NCBI GenBank assembly: GCA_040757115.1
Contig: JBFLYA010000008.1
Location: forward strand, 1 to 36,642
Length of the DNA stretch: 36,642 bases
Source of the DNA: a bacterium
GTDB lineage: Bacteria; UBA9089; CG2-30-40-21; SBAY01
Reading direction: 5' to 3'
Position numbers and translations under genes: made by a program. Shown here in pieces: positions 6,498 through 14,664 of the stretch; the first letter of the stretch is position 1; each line of letters begins with the position of its first letter. The notes under the pieces are model-generated. The model was not told where the DNA came from. It did no database searches and saw only the letters and a list, made by a program, of their open reading frames with translations.

Positions 6498-8723
6498 ATG
6501 CGAAAAGTAACCTTTTTATTACCCATTATTTTTATGACGCAAGTTTTATTTGCCCAGGAAAATAATATTACAAACATCCAGATAGAAGGGAACAAAACAG
6601 TGGCAACTTCAACCATTCTTGGTCTCATTAAAACACAAATCGGCGACAAATATAATCCGACAAAGGTTGATAATGACCTGAAAAATATTTATAATTCAGG
6701 CTATTTCTCTGATATTAAAATAGAACTAAAAAAAGAAACCGAAGGACTATCAATAGTCTTCATCGTTAAAGAAAAATCCCTTGTTTCAAAGATTAAGTTT
6801 GATGGGATTAAAGAGTTAAAAGAAGAAGACTTAAAAAAAGAGATTACCGTAAAAACAGGTGCACCACTTAGCCTGAAAGACATAAAAGAATCCATTACAA
6901 AACTTACTGATTTCGCCAGAGATAAAGGTTATTATTTAGTCAAAATAGATTACAGGATAGATGATGATGAACGAATAGTTACTTTTTTGATTGAGGAAGG
7001 TAAGGAAGTCAAGATTAAAGAGATTAATCTTTTGGGCAACGAGGCATTTTCTACCTTTAAACTTAAATGGAAAATGACCACCTCCACCGGTGATTTTTAT
7101 AAGGAAAAGGAATTAAATGAGGATATAGAAAAACTACTCATATTTTATAAAACTAATGGCTACCCAATGATTAGTATTCAAAAACCAGAGGTATCTTATG
7201 TTAAAGAAAAAGGTGGAATTGTGATTAACATCAATATTTCAGAAGGCGACCTTTTCAAAATCGAAAAAATAAGTTTTAGTGGCAATACAATCTTCACGGA
7301 TAATGAGCTTAAAGAGTTAGTGAAGACAAAAATAGGCGATATTTATAATCTTCGCTCAATTGTCGTCGATGGGAATAATATTAAAGAGGCATATTTTGCT
7401 AAAGGCTATGTTACGACTTTAGTCATCCCTGAGCCAGAGTTTGATAATAAAACCGCTCTGGTAAATATCACTTATAAAATCAAAGAAGGGGGTATAAGTT
7501 ATATTGAAAGAATTACCCTTTCAGGCAACACCCACACTAAAAATAAAGTCATTTTACGAGAGCTTTTACTCAAAGAAGGTGAGATGTTCGATGGGAAAAA
7601 ACTCAAACAAAGCCGACAGGCATTAATTAACTTAGGCTATTTTGAATTCGTAAAATTTGACATCCTGCCAGGTTCTCAAGAAGATAAAAAAATATTAGAT
7701 ATCGAAGTTAAAGAGGGCAAAACAGGGAACCTTATGTTTTCTACCTCTTATGGTAATAAACCGGGCTTATTTGGAACAATAGAATTCACTAAAAATAACC
7801 TCTGGGGCAAAGGTTATTCTACTTCTATTAAATCAGAATTTGGGAAAAAATTGTTAAATTATGAAATTGGATTTACTGACCCGTGGTTTCGTGATAAGCC
7901 AACTTCTGTTGGGTTTGACATCTGGCACACAACAGAAAAAGAAGATGAATATACCAATAAAAAACGGGGCGGGGCAATCAGAATAGGTAAACCGCTTGGA
8001 ACCCATAATCGTATTGATTTTAAATATAAATATGACAGGACATGTATGTTAAGTGTCAAATCCGATGCCCCGAAGAGTATCAAAGACTGGGTAGAAAAAT
8101 GGGGAGAGGGGAAATATGTGCTCTCAAGTAGCCTGGAGATTAGTTTTAAGAGAAATACAAAAAGGGGCGAAGAGATACTTTTTCATCCCACCGCAGGCTA
8201 TAAAATTGAACTATCCAACGAAGTTGCTGGTGGATTTCTTGGCGGAGATATAGATTTTTATAAACCGACTTTTGAAGGAAGTTGGTTTATCCCCAGTTGG
8301 AAGGAGTTTATCTTAGCCTTACATACTAAATTAGGTCTGGTTACTAATCTGGCTGAACACAAAGAAATACCTGATTACGAAAAATTCCGTATTGGTGGTC
8401 CTTACAGCGTTAGAGGATACCGTGACCGCTCTATTTATCCTTCATCAGGCAGTGGCAAATCTATGCTTGTGGGCAATGTTGAATATCGCCATCCCATTGG
8501 TAAGGAAATATTTGGTTGTTTATTTGTTGATGTCGGGAATGTGTGGGAAGATGCCTCTGACATTACCTCATTTAAGGATTTAAAATATGGAGCAGGACTT
8601 GGGATAAGATTTAAAAGCCCAGTTGGTCCTATCCGTTTAGATTATGCCTGGGGACTATCAGACGCACCAGGACATTTTAAAGGTGACCCGGAGGCACACA
8701 TCAGTTTTGGCTCGTATTTTTAG
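6498..8723 (+). CDS. bamA: Outer membrane protein assembly factor BamA
   Basis: The Omp85-type protein that inserts beta-barrels into the outer membrane. It is 741 aa: a signal peptide (residues 1-19, MRKVTFLLPIIFMTQVLFAQ), five POTRA domains (about 24-415, each opening with an I-x2-I-x-[FIL]-x-GN-like strand), then a 16-strand-type barrel from about 420. The barrel contains the conserved loop-6 motif VRGYRD and ends in aromatic SFGSYF, the normal C-terminal signal. ATG follows the preceding stop within two codons with an AGGTGATG ribosome site, so it is co-transcribed. It demonstrates a diderm envelope. Confidence 0.96.
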   Translation: MRKVTFLLPIIFMTQVLFAQENNITNIQIEGNKTVATSTILGLIKTQIGDKYNPTKVDNDLKNIYNSGYFSDIKIELKKETEGLSIVFIVKEKSLVSKIKFDGIKELKEEDLKKEITVKTGAPLSLKDIKESITKLTDFARDKGYYLVKIDYRIDDDERIVTFLIEEGKEVKIKEINLLGNEAFSTFKLKWKMTTSTGDFYKEKELNEDIEKLLIFYKTNGYPMISIQKPEVSYVKEKGGIVININISEGDLFKIEKISFSGNTIFTDNELKELVKTKIGDIYNLRSIVVDGNNIKEAYFAKGYVTTLVIPEPEFDNKTALVNITYKIKEGGISYIERITLSGNTHTKNKVILRELLLKEGEMFDGKKLKQSRQALINLGYFEFVKFDILPGSQEDKKILDIEVKEGKTGNLMFSTSYGNKPGLFGTIEFTKNNLWGKGYSTSIKSEFGKKLLNYEIGFTDPWFRDKPTSVGFDIWHTTEKEDEYTNKKRGGAIRIGKPLGTHNRIDFKYKYDRTCMLSVKSDAPKSIKDWVEKWGEGKYVLSSSLEISFKRNTKRGEEILFHPTAGYKIELSNEVAGGFLGGDIDFYKPTFEGSWFIPSWKEFILALHTKLGLVTNLAEHKEIPDYEKFRIGGPYSVRGYRDRSIYPSSGSGKSMLVGNVEYRHPIGKEIFGCLFVDVGNVWEDASDITSFKDLKYGAGLGIRFKSPVGPIRLDYAWGLSDAPGHFKGDPEAHISFGSYF

Positions 8724-8950
8724 CAGATGAACTTGCGAAAATTTTCGACCTGTGCGAGTAGAAAATATAACGATATAAAGGAGTAATGATAAAGATTTTA
8801 AAGATTACAATATGGTATTTATAAGTATATGTTTCAAAACTCTATATCACCTGGCTATTAGGGTGACTATTAAAAAATCTTAATTTGTGCCGTTGTTGAG
8901 TATAAAAGCAATTTCCTATCAGTTTAAGTGATGAATGATGAGGTGAAGAT
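8724..8950. other. Intergenic segment with a 12-bp palindrome
   Basis: CGAAAATTTTCG at 8736-8747 is a perfect palindrome followed by ACCTGTGCG, a word also found at 4157-4166 and, nearly, at 11476-11484. No convincing gene, terminator or promoter was found in the remainder. The next gene has a good GAGGTGAAG ribosome site at its end. Confidence 0.4.
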
Positions 8951-11347
8951 ATGGGAAAGAAAGAGAGGAGACAGAAAAAGAGGAAGTGGGTTAAATTTAG
9001 GATTCCAAAGTTTCTTATACCGAAGGATGAACCAATTGTTTCAAGTCCTTTCAATGTGATAGATTATGCGGGGGGGATACTGGTATTTTTTATCTGCTGG
9101 ATAGTGTATCAACATACCTTAACTCCTACAATTGGATTTCATGACTCTGGAGATATGATAACCGCGGCTTATGTTCTGGGTATTCCACATCCAACGGGTT
9201 ATCCTCTCTACTGTCTGCTTGGAAAACTATGGATGACTATTCTGCCGATAGGAAACATTGCATATCGTATGAATTTAGCCTCTGCTTTATGTGCCTCATT
9301 AGCGTGTATGATGGTGTACTTTATCATTTTAAAGTTGACAGTGAACAGTAGACAGTGGACAGTAAAAAAAATTTTCTCCAATTCTCCCTTTCTCCCTTTC
9401 TCCGTTTCTATTTCTAATCTCATTCCTGCGATAGTGGGAGCACTAATGCTTGCCTTTGCTACTACATTCTGGGAACAGGCAGTAATAGCAGAAAAATACA
9501 CACTCAATGCTTTGTTTGCAACATTACTAATTTTCATCCTACTAAAGTGGCATGAGACAATTCTACCGATTACCGATCACCGATTACCGACTAAATACCT
9601 CTATCTCTTCGCTTTCACCCTCGGCTTATCCTTCACCCATCATATGCAAACAATCTACTTACTTCCAGCAAGCATATTATTTATCATAACAGTTTACTGG
9701 CAAAAATGGAGAAAAGAAAAACTCTCCCTATTTCCTATTTCCTACTCCCTACTGAAAATGCTTTGCCTATTTATCTTACCGATGTTCTTATACTTATATT
9801 TACCTATATGTGCAAGTCTATCTCCCGATTATAATTGGGGTGATCCACAGACATTGAAGAGATTTATTGCTCATATTTCTGGACAATGGTATAAATCTTA
9901 CTTTGTCTCATCCTTAAATCAGATTTATGAGAATTTATTCCATATACCTTATTTTCTAAGTGATCAATTTACTCAGTATTTTTGGTGGATTAGTTTAATA
10001 GGTCTTTTCTTTTTATTGGCAAAGAGAAAAATCATTGGTTTATTTTTTATAGTTGTAGTAATAATAAACCTATTAGTTGCCAGTAGATATTCTATTCGAA
10101 ATATAGAGGATTATTATTTTCCATTATATATTATTTTTAGTATAACTCTTGGATTAGGTATTATATTTCTTAATAAATTCGTAAAAAAAAGGATAATATT
10201 TTCTGTTTTATTCTTTGGTGTTGTAGTTACTATTTTTTTAATCCATTATCCTTATAATAATAAGAGGGATTATTATTTTGCCTACGATTATGGTTGTGAG
10301 ATTTTATCTTCATTAGATAAAAAGGCGATTATATTTTTAGAGGGTGATAGAACAATTTTTCCTGTTTCTTATCTTAAATATTGTGAAAATCGATATCCTG
10401 AAGTTGCTTTAATTCTTCCTATATTTTTAGTAGATAGTTTCTCTGGAATTCATAAGGGGAAATGGTATGATGAGATACTTAAAGAAAAATATCCTGATAT
10501 AGACTTAAGTACTTTTTCTTGTCTTGATAAAATTAGCCCAGAAAATGTAAAAAAAATTATGATTGATAAAATAATATCTGATAAAGGAATAAATCGGTCA
10601 GTATTTGTAAAGCCTGAGACATTGGGAGATGATTATTTTTTAATTCCCAAAGGGATTTTTTGTAAGGTTATAAAAAAAGAAACAGGGAAGGAAAATTTAT
10701 CGCTGCATTCAAGAAAAAATCGAATAATTATTAGGGGAATTACGGATAATAACAAAATCTTTAAAGACCCAAGACAAACATTAGAAATAGTTATAGCTTA
10801 TCTCTCTTCTCTTAATCTTCAAGGGTTTATTTATTTTTACCAAAGAAGATATCAAGAAGCTATTGAGGAATTTAAAAAAGTCCTTAAAATAAAAATATGC
10901 CCTGAGAAGATTTCATTTTTTATCCCATATGGAAATTTCTATAATGAAATGTTAGATAAATATATAAAAATTACCAGAGAGGTTAATATTCATCTTTTAG
11001 AGAATTATTATCTTTTACTTAATATTCGTAATCAAAAAGAAAAGTTCTATTTAGAAGCCATTGATGTGTATAAAAAAGCATTAGAAATGGCCCCTAATAA
11101 TTCCTCCTTGAGGAATATTATGGGATGTATTTATAGCACATGTCATGAGTATCAATTAGCAATAACAGAATTTAAAGAGGCTCTAAAAATAAATCCAGTA
11201 GATATTAATTGCCGTCGAAATTTAGCTACCGCTTATTACAGAAAAGGATTATTAAAACATGCATTACAGGAATGCAACACTATTCTCAAAATAGACCCAG
11301 GTAATGTCTATGTTAAGGAAATATTAAAGGCAATAGGGAAAAAATAA
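8951..11347 (+). CDS. DUF2723 polytopic membrane protein with C-terminal TPR repeats
   Basis: A 798-aa inner-membrane protein. A basic N-terminus (about 35 aa) leads into a DUF2723 domain: first membrane helix near 37-55, then TPTIGFHDSGDMITAAYVLGIPHPTGYPLYCLLG, the domain hallmark with its GxHDSG and HPTGYP elements. About ten further helices run to residue 435. The DUF2723 fold is that of GT-C glycosyltransferases and is related to TMEM260-type protein O-mannosyltransferases, so sugar transfer at the outer face of the inner membrane is plausible (inferred). TPR-like helices occupy about 620-795. Three loops (around 130-155, 205-215 and 258-268) are encoded by short-word tandem arrays that also occur between genes elsewhere in the window. 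Confidence 0.85.
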   Translation: MGKKERRQKKRKWVKFRIPKFLIPKDEPIVSSPFNVIDYAGGILVFFICWIVYQHTLTPTIGFHDSGDMITAAYVLGIPHPTGYPLYCLLGKLWMTILPIGNIAYRMNLASALCASLACMMVYFIILKLTVNSRQWTVKKIFSNSPFLPFSVSISNLIPAIVGALMLAFATTFWEQAVIAEKYTLNALFATLLIFILLKWHETILPITDHRLPTKYLYLFAFTLGLSFTHHMQTIYLLPASILFIITVYWQKWRKEKLSLFPISYSLLKMLCLFILPMFLYLYLPICASLSPDYNWGDPQTLKRFIAHISGQWYKSYFVSSLNQIYENLFHIPYFLSDQFTQYFWWISLIGLFFLLAKRKIIGLFFIVVVIINLLVASRYSIRNIEDYYFPLYIIFSITLGLGIIFLNKFVKKRIIFSVLFFGVVVTIFLIHYPYNNKRDYYFAYDYGCEILSSLDKKAIIFLEGDRTIFPVSYLKYCENRYPEVALILPIFLVDSFSGIHKGKWYDEILKEKYPDIDLSTFSCLDKISPENVKKIMIDKIISDKGINRSVFVKPETLGDDYFLIPKGIFCKVIKKETGKENLSLHSRKNRIIIRGITDNNKIFKDPRQTLEIVIAYLSSLNLQGFIYFYQRRYQEAIEEFKKVLKIKICPEKISFFIPYGNFYNEMLDKYIKITREVNIHLLENYYLLLNIRNQKEKFYLEAIDVYKKALEMAPNNSSLRNIMGCIYSTCHEYQLAITEFKEALKINPVDINCRRNLATAYYRKGLLKHALQECNTILKIDPGNVYVKEILKAIGKK
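9338..9412 (+). repeat. Heptamer and octamer arrays inside the DUF2723 gene
   Basis: Four heptamers ACAGTGA, ACAGTAG, ACAGTGG, ACAGTAA at 9338-9365 are followed by octamers ATTCTCCC, TTTCTCCC, TTTCTCCG, TTTCTATT at 9381-9412. The frame stays open through both, encoding a polar loop between membrane helices. Confidence 0.8.
9565..9592 (+). repeat. ACCGATT heptamer array inside the DUF2723 gene
   Basis: Four contiguous heptamers ACCGATT, ACCGATC, ACCGATT, ACCGACT, translated in frame as a loop (PITDHRLPT). Confidence 0.85.
9725..9752 (+). repeat. TTCCTAT heptamer array inside the DUF2723 gene
   Basis: Four contiguous heptamers TCCCTAT, TTCCTAT, TTCCTAC, TCCCTAC, in frame (LFPISYSLL) after a basic loop. 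Confidence 0.75.
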
Positions 11348-11400
11348 CTGGTAGCTATTGATGTAATGATTTAAAACTACCAAATTTTTTCTGAAAATGC

Positions 11401-11427
11401 TTGACAAAATGTTTTTTTTGATATAAT
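11401..11427 (+). promoter_or_regulatory. Possible orphan promoter
   Basis: TTGACA (11401-11406) and TATAAT (11422-11427) are both perfect, but the spacer is only 15 bases, two short of the optimum. It points into a 530-bp stretch with no gene before the ompH promoter. It may drive a non-coding transcript or be a decayed promoter. Confidence 0.4.
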
Positions 11428-11874
11428 TATACAAGATTTAGGTAATCGAATTTAGCGAATTGAACGAAAAATATCGACCTGTGCAGGTAGGTTTAAGATT
11501 ATTATTCTTCCCTTACCTTAAAAATGTAAGAAGGGGGATAAGGAGATAAGGAAGAAATGGAGATTATAAATCCCCTGGATAATTGGGCAAAAGGTTATGG
11601 TTAATGAAGCCTGGCCTGGCGCCAGGCCAGGGTTGGTATGGAAGCCTGCTCCCTGATTTTCATCAGGGCAGGCTCTGACAGACTCAGGAGTTAGGTCAGG
11701 ATGGTTGTGCAAAAAGACTAACTTCATAACCCCTAAACCAAACTAACATCCTAACCCTAACCATTTCACCAAAAACTCCTAAATATATCCCCTTATCTCC
11801 TTTATCTCCATATCTCCTTTTCGGACACAGGTCTAAAGTTACCTGTAGAGGTGGAAAAATTTTTTATTTTTCCC
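11428..11874. repeat. Gene-free region of nested palindromes upstream of ompH
   Basis: No credible protein frame. A perfect 22-bp palindrome lies at 11610-11631 (half-site CCTGGCCTGGC). A stem-loop at 11644-11673 has arms GCCTGCTCCCTGAT / ATCAGGGCAGGC. The outer flanks carry inverted words, GGATAAGGAGATAAGG near 11535 facing CCTTATCTCCTTTATCTCC near 11793, so the whole can fold as one large structure. Repeat insertions are the simplest origin; a structured RNA from the promoter at 11401 is the alternative. Confidence 0.5.
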
Positions 11875-11904
11875 TTGACAAAAAGAGGAATATTATGGTA
11901 AAAT
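11875..11904 (+). promoter_or_regulatory. Promoter of the ompH-lpxD-lpxC operon
   Basis: TTGACA (11875-11880), 18-base spacer, TAAAAT (11899-11904), about 50 bases before the ompH ATG. Confidence 0.7.
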
Positions 11905-11955
11905 TTACAATAGAAAGAAATGAATTTCTTTTAAAAGAAAAAAGGAGAAAGATAA

Positions 11956-12522
11956 ATGAAAAAAGTAACTATTTTAATGTTAAGTGGACTACTGATTTTA
12001 GGAGTATCTAAAATAGTATATTCACAAGAAGAAGAGGTATTATCTCAGAAAATACCTAAAGTTGGGATTGTTGATGGAAGACGCATCTTTGAGGAACATC
12101 CAGAGGCGAAAAAGGCACAAGAATTGTTAAAAAAAGAATTAAATGAAAGGAAAAAAGAGTTGGAAAACCGCTCTAAAGAAATTAGAAAATTAGAAGAGAG
12201 CATGAAATCAAATCTTTTGTTAAGTGATGAGGAAAGGGCAAAAATTGAAAAAGAAATTGATAAAAAGAAAGAAGAAGCAATGACATATAGCCAGGAGGCT
12301 GAAGAATATCTAAATGAAAAAGAAGAAGAACTAACTAAGGGAATAACAGAAAAGGTATATCAACTTATTAAAGTAACCGCACAGGAAAAAGGCATAGATA
12401 TTATTTTAGAGAATAATTATGTTTTATATGCGGATGAAACGCTGGATATTACTGAGGATGTCATTGCCAAAATTAAACCAAAATCGACGACGGAAAAGCA
12501 AACCACTCCTTTAGAAAAATAA
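11956..12522 (+). CDS. OmpH/Skp-family periplasmic chaperone
   Basis: A 188-aa secreted protein with a signal peptide (about residues 1-24, ending near VYSQ). A short beta strand (KVGIVDGRRIFEEHPEAKKAQ) is followed by a long charged coiled coil (about 55-130) rich in K and E, then a closing segment (VTAQEKGIDIILENNYVLYA) typical of the Skp body. Family members hold unfolded outer-membrane proteins in the periplasm and hand them to the Bam complex. AGGAG precedes ATG. Its stop codon overlaps the lpxD ATG by one base (TAATG). The skp-lpxD-lpx order is conserved in diderms. Confidence 0.9.
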   Translation: MKKVTILMLSGLLILGVSKIVYSQEEEVLSQKIPKVGIVDGRRIFEEHPEAKKAQELLKKELNERKKELENRSKEIRKLEESMKSNLLLSDEERAKIEKEIDKKKEEAMTYSQEAEEYLNEKEEELTKGITEKVYQLIKVTAQEKGIDIILENNYVLYADETLDITEDVIAKIKPKSTTEKQTTPLEK

Positions 12523-13559
12523 TGACCAAAACCTTAGATGAAATTGCTAAGTTTGTAAATGGAAAAATAATAGGTGATAAAAATATACCTATTTCTCGAA
12601 TAGCATCCCTTAACCAGGCTAAAAAAGGGGATATAACATTTATCACTTCTGAAAAAGAATTAAAAAAAACTCAACCGGATAAAATTCTTGCCTCAGCAAT
12701 AATCCTGCCAGAAGATAAAGATACTATCTTATGTGCGAAAATTATTGTCGATAATCCTAAATTAGCCCTGTCAAAATTACTTGAGCTTTTCATCCCCACC
12801 ATTAGACCTCCTGAAGGAATACACCCAACCGCAGTTATTGGAAAAGATGTTGAAATAGGTAAAAAAGTTAGTGTGGGTGCTTATTGTGTCATTGGCGATT
12901 CTGCAAAAATAAAGGATAATGTTAGCCTCTATCCTTTAACATCCATTGGGAATGATGTGGTTATTGGGAAAAATTCTGTTATTCATCCCAATGTAACAAT
13001 TTATGAAAAAGTAACGCTGGGCGAAGGCGTCATTATTCACAGTGGGTCGGTAATTGGGAGTGATGGCTTTGGGTATGTTAAAACGGATGATAACCAGTAT
13101 GTAAAAATCCTGCAGAAGGGAAATGTCCTGATTGAAGATAATGTGGAGATAGGTGCGTGTGTAACAATTGACCGAGCAACCATTGACTCGACTATTATTG
13201 GTCGAGGAACAAAAATTGATAACCTTGTCCATATTGGGCATAATGCCAAAATAGGTAAAAATTGCATTATTGTGGCTCAAGTAGGTATTTCAGGTAGTGT
13301 GACGATAGAAGATAATGTAACTTTAGCCGGCCAATCTGGAGTTTCAGACCATGTGGTCATTCAAGAAAATACTATCGTTGCCGCGCGGGCTGGCGTAATT
13401 AAAAATATAGGGCCAAATTTAATTATCTCTGGATTCCCGGCTCAAGAACATCACCAGGAGATAAAAATAAAGGCATTGACACAAAAACTACCTGAGATAG
13501 TTAAGAAGATTAAAGAGTTGGAAAAGAGGATAGAGAAGATTGAAACAGCAAACGATTAA
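12522..13559 (+). CDS. lpxD: UDP-3-O-acylglucosamine N-acyltransferase LpxD
   Basis: The third step of lipid A synthesis: N-acylation of UDP-3-O-acyl-glucosamine, in the cytoplasm at the membrane. The 345-aa length is normal. The N-terminal uridine-binding domain covers about 1-100. A left-handed beta-helix of hexapeptide repeats ([IV]GxxxxI pattern) covers about 105-310, with the catalytic-histidine region LVHIGHNAKIGKN near residue 237-247. A C-terminal helix follows. It starts on the overlapping TAATG without its own clear ribosome site, so coupling to ompH is likely. It overlaps lpxC by 20 bases. Confidence 0.95.
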   Translation: MTKTLDEIAKFVNGKIIGDKNIPISRIASLNQAKKGDITFITSEKELKKTQPDKILASAIILPEDKDTILCAKIIVDNPKLALSKLLELFIPTIRPPEGIHPTAVIGKDVEIGKKVSVGAYCVIGDSAKIKDNVSLYPLTSIGNDVVIGKNSVIHPNVTIYEKVTLGEGVIIHSGSVIGSDGFGYVKTDDNQYVKILQKGNVLIEDNVEIGACVTIDRATIDSTIIGRGTKIDNLVHIGHNAKIGKNCIIVAQVGISGSVTIEDNVTLAGQSGVSDHVVIQENTIVAARAGVIKNIGPNLIISGFPAQEHHQEIKIKALTQKLPEIVKKIKELEKRIEKIETAND

Positions 13560-14373
13560 AAACGAGTTAGAATATTCAGGAATAGGGTTGCATACAGGGG
13601 AAAATATCCAGTTAATCTTCAAACCATCTATTGTAGATAACGGAATTGTTTTTGTTCGTAAAGACTTACCGGGTAATCCCAGAATAAAAACCTGCCTGAA
13701 AAATGTCAATAAGACCTCAAGAGAACTTAGTCTGAAAGAAAATGAAGCAGAGGTTCATACTGTAGAACATTTATTGTCTGCATTAATGGGTTTAGGAATT
13801 GACAATATTGAAATAGTGATAAATGGTGATGAAGTCCCAGTTGGAGATGGAAGTGCTATGCCTTTTGTTGAACTTCTTAAAGACGAAATTATAAGCCAGG
13901 ATAAGCCCAAAAAGATATTTTGTCCTAACCAGCCCTGTTGGATTTCTATGAAAGATAAACACATAGTCCTTTTACCAACAGGTGAATTGAGAATTACCTA
14001 TACTATTTGTTTTGACCACCCTTTAATCAAGGCACAATTTGCCGATTTTGTTATTACAAAAGAGGTATTTATAAAAGAAATTGCTCCTGCAAGAACATTT
14101 GGCTTCTTACAAGAAGTAGAAACTCTCTATGCCCAGGGACTGGCTAAAGGAGGAAGTCTGGATAATGCAATTATTATCGGTGAAGATAGAATTTTAAATG
14201 ATAATTTACGATTTGATAATGAACCTGTCCGACATAAAATATTAGATTTAATTGGAGATTTTAGTGTAATTGGTCAGCCTATTTCAGGTCATATAATTGC
14301 GGTTAAATCAGGTCATGAGTTAAACTTAAAATTAATCAGGGATATAGTGTCTCAAGACTCCCCGAACAGGTAG
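13540..14373 (+). CDS. lpxC: UDP-3-O-acyl-N-acetylglucosamine deacetylase LpxC
   Basis: The committed zinc-dependent step of lipid A synthesis. The 277-aa length is slightly short at the C-terminus compared with about 300 aa. Zinc ligands are visible: H77 in HTVEHLLSALMGLG, H232 and D236 in RHKILDLIGD. The general acid/base histidine H259 lies in SGHELN. The start is TTG at 13540, inside lpxD and preceded by AGAGGATAGAG. No in-frame ATG would keep the conserved N-terminal GIGLHTG strand. In most bacteria lpxC comes elsewhere or before lpxD, so the skp-lpxD-lpxC order is worth noting. Confidence 0.95.
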   Translation: MKQQTIKNELEYSGIGLHTGENIQLIFKPSIVDNGIVFVRKDLPGNPRIKTCLKNVNKTSRELSLKENEAEVHTVEHLLSALMGLGIDNIEIVINGDEVPVGDGSAMPFVELLKDEIISQDKPKKIFCPNQPCWISMKDKHIVLLPTGELRITYTICFDHPLIKAQFADFVITKEVFIKEIAPARTFGFLQEVETLYAQGLAKGGSLDNAIIIGEDRILNDNLRFDNEPVRHKILDLIGDFSVIGQPISGHIIAVKSGHELNLKLIRDIVSQDSPNR

Positions 14374-14389
14374 GAAATTATTCCAATCT

Positions 14390-14660
14390 GTAACTATTCA
14401 GCCACTGATTAACACGGATTAGCACGGATAAATACAGAGGTCCGAAGATAGAAGGCAGAGGACAGAAGACAGAGGTCATAGCCAGGTTGTCCCCCGCTGG
14501 CGGGGGTTAGGGGGTGGAAATTTCCTCCACTGGCAGAGAATCAAGAAGGATAGAAGTAAAAGTCAGAAGGAGAAAAACACTTCAGCCTTCAGCCTAATTA
14601 CGGACACGAATTACGAATTTTCAGTGTTTCATCCGTGTCCATCTGTGGCTGAATAATTAC
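14390..14660 (-). mobile_element. Family-1 TIR element, copy B (with internal extra segment)
   Basis: The 271-bp element lies in the convergent gap between lpxC and the giant secreted-protein gene. It starts GTAACTATTCAGCCACTG, ends GTGGCTGAATAATTAC and is in reverse orientation relative to copy A. The heptamer array is about five units (14441-14475). It is followed by an added hairpin segment CCCCCGCTGGCGGGGG (14491-14506). The flanking octamers do not match, so no target duplication remains. Its right end lies 4 bases from the stop codon of the giant gene. Confidence 0.8.
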
Positions 14661-14664
14661 TTCT

